Shown: positions 48,214 through 58,008 of the stretch, piece after piece | How the letters are laid out: each line of letters begins with the position of its first letter | Position numbering within the stretch: position 1 is the stretch's first letter | NCBI GenBank assembly: GCA_030527925.1 | Contig: JAUMZW010000001.1 | Location: 29,455-93,454 of the forward strand | Reading direction: 5' to 3' | Source: Streptococcus sp. | GTDB lineage: Bacteria; Bacillota; Bacilli; Lactobacillales; Streptococcaceae | DNA length: 64,000 nucleotides | Program-made: the position numbers and the translations under genes | The notes under the pieces: generated by a model | Database searches by the model: none | What the model saw: only the letters and a program-made list of their open reading frames with translations | What the model was told of the DNA's origin: nothing

Positions 48214-49104
48214 ATGGACAAAGAAAAAATTGATTTAGTCATTGTTACAGGAATGAGTGGAGCTGGTAAAACTGTTGCGATCCAGTCATTTGAAGATTTA
48301 GGTTATTTTACAATCGATAATATGCCACCAACCCTTCTTCCTAAGTTTTTAAAATTGATTGAACAAACAGGGGAAAATAATAAGGTTGCCTTGGTAGTTG
48401 ATATGAGAAGTCGTTTATTTTTTAATGAAATAAATCAAATTTTAGATAAGATTGAAGATAATACTACAATTGATTTTAAGATTCTCTTTTTAGATGCTAC
48501 AGATGCTGAATTAATCTCACGTTATAAAGAAACAAGACGTAGTCATCCTTTAGCTGCTGATGGTAGGGTCTTAGATGGGATTAAACTTGAAAGAGAATTA
48601 TTATCACCATTAAAAAGTATGAGTCAAAATGTTGTTGATACAACTGATTTAACGCCAAGACAGTTACGTTTGGAAATTTCTGAACAGTTTAGTTCATTAG
48701 AAACTGCTGTTCCTTTTAGGATTGAGGTTTTAAGTTTTGGCTTTAAGTATGGTTTACCTCTAGATGCAGACCTAGTGTTTGATGTGAGATTCTTGAAGAA
48801 CCCTTATTACCTACCAGAATTAAGAGAATTGACTGGTTTAGATAAGCCTGTCTTTGATTATGTCATGGAACCAGTGACATCTGAAAAATTCTACACTAAT
48901 TTACTTGCCTTAATTAAGCCAATTTTACCTGATTATCAAGCTGAAGGTAAATCTGTTTTAACAATTGCTGTAGGTTGTACAGGTGGGCAGCATCGTAGCG
49001 TCGCTTTTGCTCATCGATTATCAGAAGATTTAAAAGATGATTGGATTGTTCATGAGCATCATCGTGATATCAAAAAACGTAAGGAAACGGTAAATCGCTC
49101 ATGA
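48214..49104 (+). CDS. rapZ: RNase adapter RapZ / YvcJ-like P-loop nucleotide-binding protein
   Basis: 296 residues. The P-loop [18 protein letters not shown] (about residues 13-30) and the C-terminal domain with [16 protein letters not shown] are standard for the family. In Gram-positives YvcJ is an ATPase/GTPase and has been linked to competence; the E. coli sRNA role is not established here. It starts the conserved rapZ-mgfK-whiA run and overlaps the next gene by 4 bases. A TATAAT with TG extension lies upstream near 48174, and GGAGGG is the ribosome site. Confidence 0.95.
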   Translation: MDKEKIDLVIVTGMSGAGKTVAIQSFEDLGYFTIDNMPPTLLPKFLKLIEQTGENNKVALVVDMRSRLFFNEINQILDKIEDNTTIDFKILFLDATDAELISRYKETRRSHPLAADGRVLDGIKLERELLSPLKSMSQNVVDTTDLTPRQLRLEISEQFSSLETAVPFRIEVLSFGFKYGLPLDADLVFDVRFLKNPYYLPELRELTGLDKPVFDYVMEPVTSEKFYTNLLALIKPILPDYQAEGKSVLTIAVGCTGGQHRSVAFAHRLSEDLKDDWIVHEHHRDIKKRKETVNRS

Positions 49105-50078
49105 GAAAACCTAAGATTACAGTTATTGGTGGTGGGACAGGTATTCCTGTTATTTTAGATAGTTTACGTCATGAGGATGTGGATATTACTGCAGTTGTAA
49201 CGGTTGCTGATGATGGTGGTTCGTCTGGGGAGTTAAGGCAAACAATGAAGTTAACGCCACCAGGAGACTTAAGAAACGTCTTAGTTGCTATGAGTGATAT
49301 GCCTAAATTCTATGAGAATATCTTTCAATATCGTTTTGCTGATGGAGATGGTGATTTTTCAGGACATCCACTTGGTAATTTGATTATTGCAGGGATTTCA
49401 GAGATGCAAGGTTCAACTTATAATGCTATCCAAATCTTGACAAAATTCTTTCATATCACGGGTAAAATTTATCCTTCCAGTGAACAAGCATTGACGTTAC
49501 ATGCTGTTTTTAAAGATGGACATGAGGTATCAGGTGAAAGTCAAATTTCAAAATATCAAGGAATGATTGATCATGTATATGTAACAAATACTTATAATCA
49601 AGATCAGCCAAAGGCAAGCCGTAAAGTTGTTGAGACGATTTTAGAGAGTGATATGATTGTTTTAGGACCGGGTTCTTTATTTACTTCAATTTTACCTAAT
49701 CTAGTTATTCCAGAGATAAGAGAAGCATTATTGAAAACGGATGCAGAGGTAGCCTATGTATGTAATATTATGACACAATTGGGTGAGACAGAACATTTTA
49801 CAGATGCAAATCATGTTGAAGTTTTAAATCAGCATCTTGGCAAGGATGTGATTGATACTGTATTAGTAAATATTGAAAAAGTTCCTGAATCCTATATGTC
49901 TTCTAATAGGTTTAATGAATATTTGGTTCAAGTGGAGCATGATTTTAATGCGTTAAGAAAACAAGCAAAGCGTGTCATCTCATCTAATTTTTTAGACTTG
50001 CGTAATGGGGGAGCTTTTCATCATGGTCAATATGTGGTTGAAGAATTAATGAACTTAGTAAAAGTGAGACATTCATGA
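49101..50078 (+). CDS. yvcK: Gluconeogenesis factor / cell-shape protein (YvcK, MgfK)
   Basis: 325 residues of the CofD-like fold: [17 protein letters not shown] at the N-terminus, [28 protein letters not shown] and [11 protein letters not shown]. Family proteins bind UDP-sugars and are needed for growth on gluconeogenic carbon and for normal wall synthesis in B. subtilis. It overlaps rapZ and whiA by 4 bases each, so all three are translationally coupled. Confidence 0.95.
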   Translation: MRKPKITVIGGGTGIPVILDSLRHEDVDITAVVTVADDGGSSGELRQTMKLTPPGDLRNVLVAMSDMPKFYENIFQYRFADGDGDFSGHPLGNLIIAGISEMQGSTYNAIQILTKFFHITGKIYPSSEQALTLHAVFKDGHEVSGESQISKYQGMIDHVYVTNTYNQDQPKASRKVVETILESDMIVLGPGSLFTSILPNLVIPEIREALLKTDAEVAYVCNIMTQLGETEHFTDANHVEVLNQHLGKDVIDTVLVNIEKVPESYMSSNRFNEYLVQVEHDFNALRKQAKRVISSNFLDLRNGGAFHHGQYVVEELMNLVKVRHS

Positions 50079-50986
50079 CATTTACCGCAGATATTAAAGA
50101 GGAGTTAATTCATTTATCGGAATGCGATAAACCAGAGTTAACAGCAATTATAAAGATGTCAGGTGTGGTAGGGTTAACGCATAGTGGTCTTAGTTTGTCT
50201 ATCACAACTGAAAATGCTAAAATTGCACGTTATATTTATGAGAGTTTTGAAAATCTCTATCGGTTACAACCAGAAATTAAATACCATAATAAAACGAATC
50301 TAAAAAAAAATAGAGTCTATACTGTTTTTTTAGAACACGATGTTGATAAGGTATTAACTGATTTAAAATTAGCAGATGCTTTTTTTAGCATTGATACAGG
50401 TATCAATCCAAGTATTTTAGAACATGATGAGCAAGGTCAGTCTTATCTTAGAGGAGCTTTTTTAGCAAGTGGTTCGGTTACTGACCCTCATAAGGGGAAA
50501 TATCAACTTGAATTTTTTTCTGTTTACAAAGATCATGCGGATGATTTAAAAAGTTTAATGAATAAATTTATGTTGGATGCAAAGGTTTTTGAGCGTAAAA
50601 ATGGAAGTATCACCTATTTGCAAAAAGCTGAGGATATTATGGATGTGCTTTTGGTGATGGGGGCCATGACAGCTAAACAAAATTTTGAGGAAATTAAGAT
50701 ATTTCGTGAGGCCAGAAATGATTTGAATCGTGCCAATAATGCTGAGACAGCTAATATTGCAAGGACTGTTAATGCTAGCATGAAAACAATAAATAACCTA
50801 ATTAAAATTATGGACACTATTGGTCTGGATAGTCTTCCAATAGAATTACAACAATTGGCAAGATTAAGGATAGAAAATCCGGATTATTCAATTGCTCAAT
50901 TAGCAGAAATTCTTGACCCCCCATTAACAAAAAGTGGTGTTAATCACAGATTAAGAAAGCTAAATAAAATAGCAGATACATTGTAA
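50075..50986 (+). CDS. whiA: DNA-binding protein WhiA
   Basis: 303 residues. The degenerate LAGLIDADG-like homing-endonuclease fold (about residues 100-215, with [23 protein letters not shown], given here as residues ~126-148) is followed by a C-terminal HTH domain ([20 protein letters not shown] type). WhiA acts in division and chromosome segregation in Firmicutes and sporulation in actinomycetes. It is the third gene of the coupled cluster, with pepD 10 bases downstream. Confidence 0.95.
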   Translation: MTFTADIKEELIHLSECDKPELTAIIKMSGVVGLTHSGLSLSITTENAKIARYIYESFENLYRLQPEIKYHNKTNLKKNRVYTVFLEHDVDKVLTDLKLADAFFSIDTGINPSILEHDEQGQSYLRGAFLASGSVTDPHKGKYQLEFFSVYKDHADDLKSLMNKFMLDAKVFERKNGSITYLQKAEDIMDVLLVMGAMTAKQNFEEIKIFREARNDLNRANNAETANIARTVNASMKTINNLIKIMDTIGLDSLPIELQQLARLRIENPDYSIAQLAEILDPPLTKSGVNHRLRKLNKIADTL

Positions 50987-50996
50987 AGGAGAAGTT

Positions 50997-52415
50997 ATGA
51001 AAAAAAGACAGGCAGCAGATTCCTGCACAACATTATTAGTTGGTAGAAAAGCTTCATTTGATGGCTCAACTCTGATTGCAAGAACAGAGGATTCTCAAAG
51101 TGGTCAGTTCACACCTAAAATTTTTAAATGTGTATCTGATAAAGAACAGCCGAGACATTATCAATCGGTTTTATCAACATTTTCAATTGATTTACCAGAC
51201 AATCCTATTCCTTATACATCTTTACCAGATGCTTTAGGTACAGATGGGATTTGGGCCGAAGCTGGGATTAATAGGATAAATGTTGGTATGAGCGCGACAG
51301 AAACCATAACGACAAATCCAAGGGTATTAGGGGTTGATCCTTTGGTTGAGTCTGGAATTGGTGAAGAAGATATGTTAACACTTGTTTTACCCTACATACA
51401 AAGTGCTAAAGAGGGCGTTCTTAGATTAGGTAAGTTATTAAAAGAATTTGGGACATATGAGTCTAACGGTATTGCCTTTTCAGATGTGAATGAAATTTGG
51501 TGGATGGAAACCGTGGGTGGACATCATTGGATTGCAAGACGTGTACCCGACGATTCCTATGTTGTAAATCCTAATCAATTAGGCATAGACCATTTTGAAT
51601 TTAATAATCCAGACGATTATTTATGTTCAGAAGATTTAAAAGAGTTTATAGATGATAATAATCTGGATTTAACGTATTCAAATGAGCATTTTAACCCAAG
51701 ATATGCTTTTGGAAGTCAAAAAGATAAAGATAAAGTTTATAATACGCCACGTGCATGGATTGTTCAAAAATTTTTAAATCCAGAGATTGTGCAAGAACCA
51801 ACTAGTTTTTTCCATTCATGGGCACAAAAACCCTATCGTAAGATTACTGTGGAGGATATAAAGTATCTTTTAAGTCATCACTACCAAGGAACACCATTTG
51901 ATCCTTATGGACATGTAAAAGATTCTTCATTACAAGGTAAATTTAGAACGATTGGTATCAATCGTACTAGTCAGACTAGTTTATTACAAATTCGTTCAAA
52001 TAGACCTTTTGAGTCTACAGGAATTCAATGGATAGCCTATGGTTCCATGCCATTTACGACAATGGTTCCTTTTTTTACACATATTACAGAAACTCCTAAT
52101 TATTTATCAAATACGACGGAAAAAGTATCAACCGATAATTTTTATTGGTCTAGTCGACTAATTGCAGGTTTGGCAGATAGTCATTTAGCTTATCACGAAT
52201 CAAGTATTGATGTTTACATTCAGGAAACAATGGCACATGGACATGCAATGATTGCTCGTGTTGACAAAGCATTGAAAGCCAAAGAAAAAGTTGATTTTAA
52301 TAAAGAAAATCAAGAAATGTGTGACTTTCTTGAGAAAAAAACACAAGAACTCTTACAAAAAATTTTATTTGATGAAAGTAATTTGATGACTAATCGTTAT
52401 TCAGTTAGTGATTAA
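50997..52415 (+). CDS. pepD: C69-family dipeptidase
   Basis: 472 residues. The N-terminal-nucleophile motif [19 protein letters not shown] follows a nine-residue leader (KKRQAADS), and the Cys is expected to be exposed by processing. Other family signatures are [24 protein letters not shown] (about residues 83-100) and the C-terminal region with [14 protein letters not shown]. PepD/PepDA enzymes hydrolyse a broad range of dipeptides. The ribosome site is AAAGGAG. It is the last gene in the rapZ cluster before a terminator, in the same order as in S. pyogenes. Confidence 0.93.
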   Translation: MKKRQAADSCTTLLVGRKASFDGSTLIARTEDSQSGQFTPKIFKCVSDKEQPRHYQSVLSTFSIDLPDNPIPYTSLPDALGTDGIWAEAGINRINVGMSATETITTNPRVLGVDPLVESGIGEEDMLTLVLPYIQSAKEGVLRLGKLLKEFGTYESNGIAFSDVNEIWWMETVGGHHWIARRVPDDSYVVNPNQLGIDHFEFNNPDDYLCSEDLKEFIDDNNLDLTYSNEHFNPRYAFGSQKDKDKVYNTPRAWIVQKFLNPEIVQEPTSFFHSWAQKPYRKITVEDIKYLLSHHYQGTPFDPYGHVKDSSLQGKFRTIGINRTSQTSLLQIRSNRPFESTGIQWIAYGSMPFTTMVPFFTHITETPNYLSNTTEKVSTDNFYWSSRLIAGLADSHLAYHESSIDVYIQETMAHGHAMIARVDKALKAKEKVDFNKENQEMCDFLEKKTQELLQKILFDESNLMTNRYSVSD

Positions 52416-52426
52416 TAGTTAATATA

Positions 52427-52457
52427 AAATTACCAAATTTTTTGGTAATTTTTTTCT
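52427..52457 (+). terminator. pepD terminator
   Basis: The stem AAATTACCAAA / TTTGGTAATTT is followed by a long T-run. Confidence 0.85.
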
Positions 52458-52490
52458 TTTTTCTTGCTTTTTTTTTTCTATATGGTATAC

Positions 52491-52517
52491 TTAACCAGTG
52501 AAAAATTAACTGGTTAA
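52491..52517 (+). promoter_or_regulatory. Tandem AdcR boxes upstream of adcA
   Basis: TTAACCAGTGAA (52491-52502, one mismatch) and TTAACTGGTTAA (52506-52517, perfect) match the AdcR consensus TTAACYRGTTAA. They end 13 bases before the adcA ATG, overlapping the expected promoter and start region. GGAGGAG follows as the ribosome site. Confidence 0.9.
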
Positions 52518-52530
52518 TAAAGGAGGAGTT

Positions 52531-54030
52531 ATGAGAAAAAAATTCACATTGTTTTTAGTTTTTGTTGCTTGTTTAATGGCAATCCAAGTTGCACATGCTA
52601 AGGCTATATTAGCTGATAGTAAATTAAAAGTGGTTACAACGTTTTATCCTGTTTATGAATTTACCAAACAAGTTCTAGGAGATACGTCTGAGGTTTCTAT
52701 GTTAATTAAAGCAGGTACAGAACCACACGATTTTGAACCTTCAACTAAAAATATTGCTAGCATTCAAAAAGCCGATGCTTTTGTTTATATGAATGATAAT
52801 ATGGAGACTTGGGCTAAAAAAACTACTAAAGATACGAATGTAAAAGTTATCAATGCTAGTGAGGATATGCTTTTAGCAAAGGGAGTCGCAGAAGATGATG
52901 AGGATAAGCATGAAGGACATTCTCATGTACTTGATCCACATGTTTGGCTCTCACCAAAGCGCGCTATTACACTTGTAGAGCACATTCGTGATAAATTTGT
53001 TGTAGATTATCCTGATAAAGCAGATGTTTTTAAAGCAAATGCAGATACTTATATAGAAAAACTTGAAGAGTTAGATAAAACTTATACAGATAACTTATCT
53101 GCAGCAAAACAAAAAAGTTTTGTAACACAACATGCTGCTTTTGGATATTTAGCCTTAGATTATGGATTGAAACAAATTCCAATTTCTGGACTTTCACCTG
53201 ATGAAGAACCTTCTGCAAAACGTTTAGCATCATTATCAAAATATATTAAAAATAACGGTATAAAATACATTTATTTTGAAGAAAATGCATCTAGTAAAGT
53301 TGCTAAAACTTTAGCAAATGAAGCAGGAGTTAAGACAAAAGTACTTAATCCTTTAGAAAGTTTAACAGTTGATGAAGAAAAAGCAGGTGAAAATTATATT
53401 TCAGTGATGAAAAGTAATTTAAAAGCTTTAAAACTTACAACAGATGTTGAAGGAAAAGAAATTACGGAGGAAGTTGATTCAACTAAGACAGTAGAAAAAG
53501 GATATTTCGAAACAAAAGATGTATCAGACCGCAAATTAAGTGATTGGACTGGTGATTGGCAATCTGTGTATCCCTATCTTGAAGATAGCACATTAGATAG
53601 TGTATGGGATTATAAAGCTAAGGCAAATAAAGATATGACAGCTCAAGAGTATAAAACTTACTACACGACAGGCTACAAAACAGATGTTAATAAAATTGTC
53701 ATTGATGGTAAAAATAAAACAATTGCATTTACAAAAGATGGTAAGGAATCAAAATTCACTTACAAATATGTTGGGTATAAAATCTTAACATATAAAAAAG
53801 GTAATCGAGGAGTACGTTATTTATTTGAAACGTCTGATGACAATGCAGGAGAATTTAAATATGTCCAATTTAGTGACCACGGTATAAAATCTCAAAAAGC
53901 TGAACATTTTCACTTATTCTGGGGTAGTGAGAGCCAAGAGAAACTTTTAGAGGAAATGAACAATTGGCCAACTTATTATCCTTCTAAATTAACAGGAAAA
54001 GAAATTGCACAAGAAATTGTAGCTCATTAA
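52531..54030 (+). CDS. adcA: Zinc ABC transporter substrate-binding protein AdcA with ZinT domain
   Basis: 499 residues. An N-terminal signal peptide (residues 1-~30; Cys15 in FVAC is a poor lipobox) is followed by the cluster A-I zinc-binding domain: TEPHDFEPS, the short His-rich loop KHEGHSHVLDPHVW (about residues 128-142) and TQHAAFGYL. From about residue 330 there is a ZinT domain (SDWTGDWQSVYPYL, HFHLFWG near residue 470). Both domains bind zinc; the AdcBC importer is encoded elsewhere. Two AdcR boxes control it. The terminator follows directly. Confidence 0.95.
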   Translation: MRKKFTLFLVFVACLMAIQVAHAKAILADSKLKVVTTFYPVYEFTKQVLGDTSEVSMLIKAGTEPHDFEPSTKNIASIQKADAFVYMNDNMETWAKKTTKDTNVKVINASEDMLLAKGVAEDDEDKHEGHSHVLDPHVWLSPKRAITLVEHIRDKFVVDYPDKADVFKANADTYIEKLEELDKTYTDNLSAAKQKSFVTQHAAFGYLALDYGLKQIPISGLSPDEEPSAKRLASLSKYIKNNGIKYIYFEENASSKVAKTLANEAGVKTKVLNPLESLTVDEEKAGENYISVMKSNLKALKLTTDVEGKEITEEVDSTKTVEKGYFETKDVSDRKLSDWTGDWQSVYPYLEDSTLDSVWDYKAKANKDMTAQEYKTYYTTGYKTDVNKIVIDGKNKTIAFTKDGKESKFTYKYVGYKILTYKKGNRGVRYLFETSDDNAGEFKYVQFSDHGIKSQKAEHFHLFWGSESQEKLLEEMNNWPTYYPSKLTGKEIAQEIVAH

Positions 54031-54038
54031 TATAACAT

Positions 54039-54067
54039 AAAAAGAGTTCTTTAACAGAACTCTTTTT
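54039..54067 (+). terminator. adcA terminator
   Basis: The stem AAAAAGAGTTC / GAACTCTTTTT, loop TTTAACA. Confidence 0.88.
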
Positions 54068-54093
54068 ACATGTTATCGTTGTTTATTGGTGAA

Positions 54094-54354
54094 TTAAACA
54101 TCAAAATGATTTAGAATGTATTGGATTATAGTATCAAGACTTGGAGATTGAAAGATAATATCATCGTATTGAATTAAAAAATATTGTTCTATTTTTGGCT
54201 CTTTATCACCAGATGATAAGAACGTTTCATTTACATGATAGCCATCTTGACCTTGTTCAATTAGTTTAATTTCAAAATAATCAAATTTTTCAAGACGTTT
54301 TGTGATGGATAATTTGTGTGCTTTTAAAATGTCGTTTAAAGTTAATTTTTGCAT
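54094..54354 (-). CDS. Hypothetical protein
   Basis: 86 residues (starts MQKLTLNDILKAHK). Not recognised. It is soluble and acidic, with no signal or membrane segment. It looks like a small alpha/beta protein with a central strand-rich part (FEIKLIEQGQDGYHVNE). Starts with ATG. It lies downstream of rpmE2 on the same strand but is separated from it by a terminator, so it may be expressed separately. Confidence 0.6.
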   Translation of the reverse strand: MQKLTLNDILKAHKLSITKRLEKFDYFEIKLIEQGQDGYHVNETFLSSGDKEPKIEQYFLIQYDDIIFQSPSLDTIIQYILNHFDV

Positions 54355-54371
54355 AGTTGATCCTAATTTCT

Positions 54372-54402
54372 AAAAAACACCATCTTAAGTAAAGATGGTG
54401 TT
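54372..54402 (-). terminator. rpmE2 terminator
   Basis: On the minus strand the stem AACACCATCTT / AAGATGGTGTT is followed by TTTT, about 10 bases after the rpmE2 stop. Confidence 0.85.
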
Positions 54403-54411
54403 CTAAAGTTC

Positions 54412-54654
54412 TTATTTGAGACCGTATTTTTTGTTGAAGCGGTCCACACGTCCATCCACTTGAGTGAATTTTTGACGTCCTGTATAAAATGGATGTGAAT
54501 CTGATGAAATTTCCACACGGATAAGTGGGTAAGTTTCTCCCTCAAACTCAACAGTTTCTTTAGTTGATTTTGTAGAACCACTAAGGAATTGGTAACCTGT
54601 AGTTGTATCCATAAATACAACTGGACGATAATCTGGATGAATGTCTTTTCTCAT
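54412..54654 (-). CDS. rpmE2: Ribosomal protein L31 type B
   Basis: 80 residues from the ATG of [10 protein letters not shown]; an upstream in-frame start would add 13 residues foreign to the family. The sequence [20 protein letters not shown], then [20 protein letters not shown] is typical of L31. The zinc-binding Cys residues of type A L31 are absent, so this is the zinc-free form (C-minus). Such paralogues are often made when zinc is scarce. It lies near adcA but on the opposite strand, and no AdcR box was seen in its upstream region. Confidence 0.95.
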   Translation of the reverse strand: MRKDIHPDYRPVVFMDTTTGYQFLSGSTKSTKETVEFEGETYPLIRVEISSDSHPFYTGRQKFTQVDGRVDRFNKKYGLK

Positions 54655-54743
54655 CTTTAAAATTTCCTTTCTGCCATAGTCCTTTAAGACCATAGTTAAT
54701 AACTATTTCATTCTAACAAATAACACTTCTTTTGGCAAGCTTT

Positions 54744-55667
54744 TTAATTGAAAAGTTGTTTAATTTCATCAAAAATCATCTGATTTTCTTTAATACTGTA
54801 TGAGTTAGCACCACTTGCTAGAGGATGTCCTCCACCATCATGTTTTTTTGCAATTGTATTGATAGGATATTTTTTACTTCTGAGTCGGACACGATAATGT
54901 CCGTCAGCTTGTTGTACAAAAATGGCCCATGCTGAAATATTGTCAATGCGTCCAGGTGCACTTACAATAGCAGCAGTTTCAGAGTCTGAAATATTTTTTT
55001 CTTGAAGGTGTTCAAATGGTATTGTGACACAAGCTGCACCGCTATTATCTATGATAAGGTGCTCGTATACGAAAGACTGCAGTTGAGCAATTTTTAGGGA
55101 CATGGTCTCCATTTGTCGTGAAACCTCAGAAAAGTCAAAAGGTTGAGTGACAAGAAAACTAGCTATTTCAAAAGTCTTGCTACTTGTTGCAGGATATAAA
55201 AATCTTCCTGTATCTCCAATGATTCCTGCATATAAATATCTTGCAGCTTTACTATTTATTTTTAGGTGATTTTTGAGAGCAAAATCAGTAATAATTTCAC
55301 TGGCACTTGAAGCATTTGTATTGACATAAACAAAATCACCATAAGGTTCATCATTTGGGTGATGGTCAATTTTTATAATATAATCTCCATATAAGTAACG
55401 TTTGTCATCAATTCTAGCAGTATTTGCAGTATCTGTAATAATGATTAGTGCATGTTTGAATTCTTGGTCTAAAACATTATCCATATGCCCTAACCAATTA
55501 AGTGTCGGCTCATTATAACCAGTGGCTTTGACGGTTTTATGAGGAAAATTTTCAAGAATGATTTCTTTTAATCCTAATTGACTCCCTAAGGCATCTGGGT
55601 CGGGTTTCATATGTCTATGAATAATAATGGTATCATATTGTTGTATTTTATCTAAGATTGTTTCCAT
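54744..55667 (-). CDS. nrnA: DHH-family phosphoesterase (NrnA-like nanoRNase/pAp phosphatase)
   Basis: 307 residues. DHH motifs: HRHMKPDPDALGSQLG (metal ligands, about residues 18-33), ITDTANTARID and DHHPNDE (about 102-108). The C-terminal DHHA1 domain has the GGGHPLASG motif (about 275-283). NrnA degrades nanoRNAs and 3'-phosphoadenosine-5'-phosphate. It starts with ATG and is transcribed leftward. The neighbouring add gene diverges from it. Confidence 0.9.
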   Translation of the reverse strand: METILDKIQQYDTIIIHRHMKPDPDALGSQLGLKEIILENFPHKTVKATGYNEPTLNWLGHMDNVLDQEFKHALIIITDTANTARIDDKRYLYGDYIIKIDHHPNDEPYGDFVYVNTNASSASEIITDFALKNHLKINSKAARYLYAGIIGDTGRFLYPATSSKTFEIASFLVTQPFDFSEVSRQMETMSLKIAQLQSFVYEHLIIDNSGAACVTIPFEHLQEKNISDSETAAIVSAPGRIDNISAWAIFVQQADGHYRVRLRSKKYPINTIAKKHDGGGHPLASGANSYSIKENQMIFDEIKQLFN

Positions 55668-55749
55668 GTTTTTCTCCTTGCTTTTCTATGTTTATACTAG
55701 CAAAAACTACATTCTTTCGCAAATAAGTGTTTAAAAAATAATGACTTTT

Positions 55750-55758
55750 TGGTATCAT
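55750..55758 (+). promoter_or_regulatory. add promoter, extended -10
   Basis: TGGTATCAT (TG-N-TATCAT) lies 28 bases before the TTG start of add. Transcription from it would begin after the ATG at 55741, which argues against that upstream start. Confidence 0.55.
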
Positions 55759-55785
55759 AGTAAAAATATCGAAAAGGAGCATGAC

Positions 55786-56814
55786 TTGGACACAAAAATT
55801 TTAAAACGATTACCAAAGACAGAATTACATTGTCATTTGGATGGCTCTTTATCTTTTTCAATGATAAGAACATTAGCTGGATTAGCAAATATAAGTCTTC
55901 CTGAAAGTGATGACGATTTAAAAAAATTAGTTGTTGCTCCTGAAAATACAGAAAGCCTATTGGAATATTTAAGGAATTTTGATTTTATTAGACCCTTATT
56001 ACAGAGCAAAGAGGCTTTGACTTTAGCTGCTTATGACGTTGCAAGACAAGCTGCGTTAGAGAATGTTATCTATTTAGAAATTCGCTTTGCACCGGAACTG
56101 TCTATGGATGAAGGATTAACAGCATCTGAGACGATTTTAGCTGTACTAGAAGGATTGGAGAAGGCAAATATAGAATTTGATATGACAAGTAGACTACTTA
56201 TTTGTGGTTTACGTCAATCTTCTTATGATACACTTCAAAGTGTTTTTGAACAAGCAATTATTTTCGCAGAAAAAGGTGTGGTTGGTTTTGATTTTGCGGG
56301 AGATGAATATAACTATCCCCCTGAAAAAATTAAAAGAATAATTGATTTAGCAAGTTCTAAGGGGTTACCTTTAACTTTTCATGCAGGTGAATGTGGGTGT
56401 CCTCGTAATATCAGTGATGCTATTTCATTTGGTGTAAAGCGTATAGGTCACGTCACTGCAATCTATGATCAAGAAGAAATATTGGAAGAATTTATCAAAA
56501 ATGATATTGTTGCAGAACTTTGTCTAACGAGTAATTTGCAAACTAAGGCAGCGGACTCACTTAGCAAATTTCCTTATTATGCACTATATGAAAAAGGAGC
56601 TAATATAACAATTAGCACAGATAATAGAACGGTTTCAGATACGTCTTTGACAGCAGAATATGCTTTATATATGAAACATTTCGGAACAAGTTATGAAGAC
56701 TTTTTAGCTTTTAATTATAATGCTATTAAAGGTGCCTTTATATCAGAAAAGGATAAAAAAAGATTACGTGTTGAGTTAGAAAAAAAACATCAGTCAATCT
56801 TAAATGAAGATTAA
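55786..56814 (+). CDS. add: Adenosine deaminase
   Basis: 342 residues from a TTG at 55786, 6 bases behind AAGGAG; an ATG at 55741 is rejected because it lies upstream of the likely transcription start. Metal and catalytic motifs: ELHCHLDGS near the N-terminus, FHAGECG (about residue 197), a His in RIGHVTAI and STDNRTVSDT (about 285). It converts adenosine to inosine in purine salvage. The STDNRTVS segment is of the adenosine rather than adenine deaminase type as far as can be judged. Confidence 0.9.
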   Translation: MDTKILKRLPKTELHCHLDGSLSFSMIRTLAGLANISLPESDDDLKKLVVAPENTESLLEYLRNFDFIRPLLQSKEALTLAAYDVARQAALENVIYLEIRFAPELSMDEGLTASETILAVLEGLEKANIEFDMTSRLLICGLRQSSYDTLQSVFEQAIIFAEKGVVGFDFAGDEYNYPPEKIKRIIDLASSKGLPLTFHAGECGCPRNISDAISFGVKRIGHVTAIYDQEEILEEFIKNDIVAELCLTSNLQTKAADSLSKFPYYALYEKGANITISTDNRTVSDTSLTAEYALYMKHFGTSYEDFLAFNYNAIKGAFISEKDKKRLRVELEKKHQSILNED

Positions 56815-56867
56815 TTTTTTATAAAAATTATGATAAAATAAAAGTAATAGACAAATCGGAGGAAGCT

Positions 56868-57308
56868 ATGGCGTTAGTTAAGATAGTTTACGCAAGTATG
56901 ACAGGAAATACGGAAGAAATTGCTGATATTGTAGGGAATAAATTTCAAGAATTGGGTCATACTGTAGAAGTAGATGAGTGTACAACAGTGGATGCATCAG
57001 ATTTCGAAGATGCTGATGTTACAATTGTGGCAAGTTATACTTATGGAGATGGTGATTTACCTGATGAAATTGTAGATTTCTATGAGGATTTAGCAGATTT
57101 AGATTTAAGTGGTAAGCTATACGGTGTGGTTGGTTCAGGTGATACATTTTATGACCATTTTTGTCAATCTGTTATTGATTTTGAGATGCAATTTGAAAGA
57201 ACTGGTGCAACACGTGGAGCAGAATGCGTCAAAGTTGATTTGGCAGTAGAGGATGAGGATATTGAGCGTTTAGAGGAATTTGTAGAGACCATTTCTTCTA
57301 AACTCTAA
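56868..57308 (+). CDS. Flavodoxin
   Basis: 146 residues. The FMN phosphate loop YASMTGNTEEIAD lies at residues 7-19, with the flavin-contacting YTYGDGDLP (about residues 58-66) and GSGDTFYDHFCQSV. The protein is very acidic, typical of a low-potential electron carrier. The redox partner is not evident here. GGAGG precedes the ATG. Chorismate mutase and crcB genes follow in the same direction. Confidence 0.93.
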   Translation: MALVKIVYASMTGNTEEIADIVGNKFQELGHTVEVDECTTVDASDFEDADVTIVASYTYGDGDLPDEIVDFYEDLADLDLSGKLYGVVGSGDTFYDHFCQSVIDFEMQFERTGATRGAECVKVDLAVEDEDIERLEEFVETISSKL

Positions 57309-57361
57309 TAATTAAAGACGGTTTACTTAGGTAAGTAGTTTTTAAACTTAAAGGAGTTTCA

Positions 57362-57625
57362 ATGAATTTAGATGATATAAGAGAAAACATAAATTTGGTT
57401 GATGATAAAATAGTTGCTTTGCTAGAGGAACGTATGATCTTGGTGTCTAAAGTTTCTGAATTTAAAAAATCAACAGGAAAAGCAACATTAGATGAAGGAA
57501 GAGAACAAACTATTTTGTCTCGTGTAAATGATGGTGTTCAAAATAAGCAGTATGCTCCTTTTATTGTAAATAATTTTATTGATATTATGAAACAATCAAG
57601 AGATTATCAGGAAAGTCTGAAATAG
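57362..57625 (+). CDS. Chorismate mutase (AroQ type)
   Basis: 87 residues, all helical. The N-terminal LDDIRENINLVDDKIVALLEERM holds the residues of the AroQ active site (residues 2-24 given by position), with a Lys in SKVSEFKK and the QxxRDYQ end. It converts chorismate to prephenate for Phe/Tyr. The ribosome site is AAAGGAG. It lies between a flavodoxin gene and two crcB genes, the first only 2 bases downstream. Confidence 0.88.
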   Translation: MNLDDIRENINLVDDKIVALLEERMILVSKVSEFKKSTGKATLDEGREQTILSRVNDGVQNKQYAPFIVNNFIDIMKQSRDYQESLK

Positions 57626-57627
57626 CT

Positions 57628-58008
57628 ATGAGCAAAAAACCAATTCTTTATTTTCTAGTATTTTCTTTTTTAGGAGGTTTATGTAGGTATAGTGCTAATT
57701 ATTTTCTATCTTTTTTTATTCCTAGTATTTTAGCTACTAATCTCTTAAATTGGTTCGGAACATTTTTATTAATTGTTTTCGTAAAAGGCTATATGAATGT
57801 GAGACAAAAGGATAAAGAAATAGCTTTTGCTTTGGGAACAGGTTTTTGTGGTTCATTTACAACATTATCTTCAACACTATTAGATTTATATCGATTAATA
57901 CTTCAAGGGGAAATAGCTCAGTTTCTTTTTTATCTACTATTAGTTGTTTTTGGTGGTTTAGGAGTGGCAATTTTAAGTTTGAACTTATCAGAGAGGTATT
58001 TTAAATGA
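57628..58008 (+). CDS. crcB: CrcB/Fluc fluoride channel, first subunit gene
   Basis: 126 residues with four hydrophobic segments. Fluc signatures are GGLCRYSANYF near the N-terminus, NWFGTFLL and GTGFCGSFTTLSS. Fluc proteins work as dual-topology dimers; paired genes, as here, often encode oppositely oriented subunits. It overlaps the second crcB by 4 bases. No fluoride riboswitch was recognised upstream; the gene is in line with chorismate mutase. Confidence 0.9.
   Translation: MSKKPILYFLVFSFLGGLCRYSANYFLSFFIPSILATNLLNWFGTFLLIVFVKGYMNVRQKDKEIAFALGTGFCGSFTTLSSTLLDLYRLILQGEIAQFLFYLLLVVFGGLGVAILSLNLSERYFK

Noticed and set aside
57309..57361. A fluoride riboswitch upstream of the crcB operon
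   Set aside because: The short spacer lacks the conserved pseudoknot-forming elements; only a small hairpin-like AT-rich stretch is seen.
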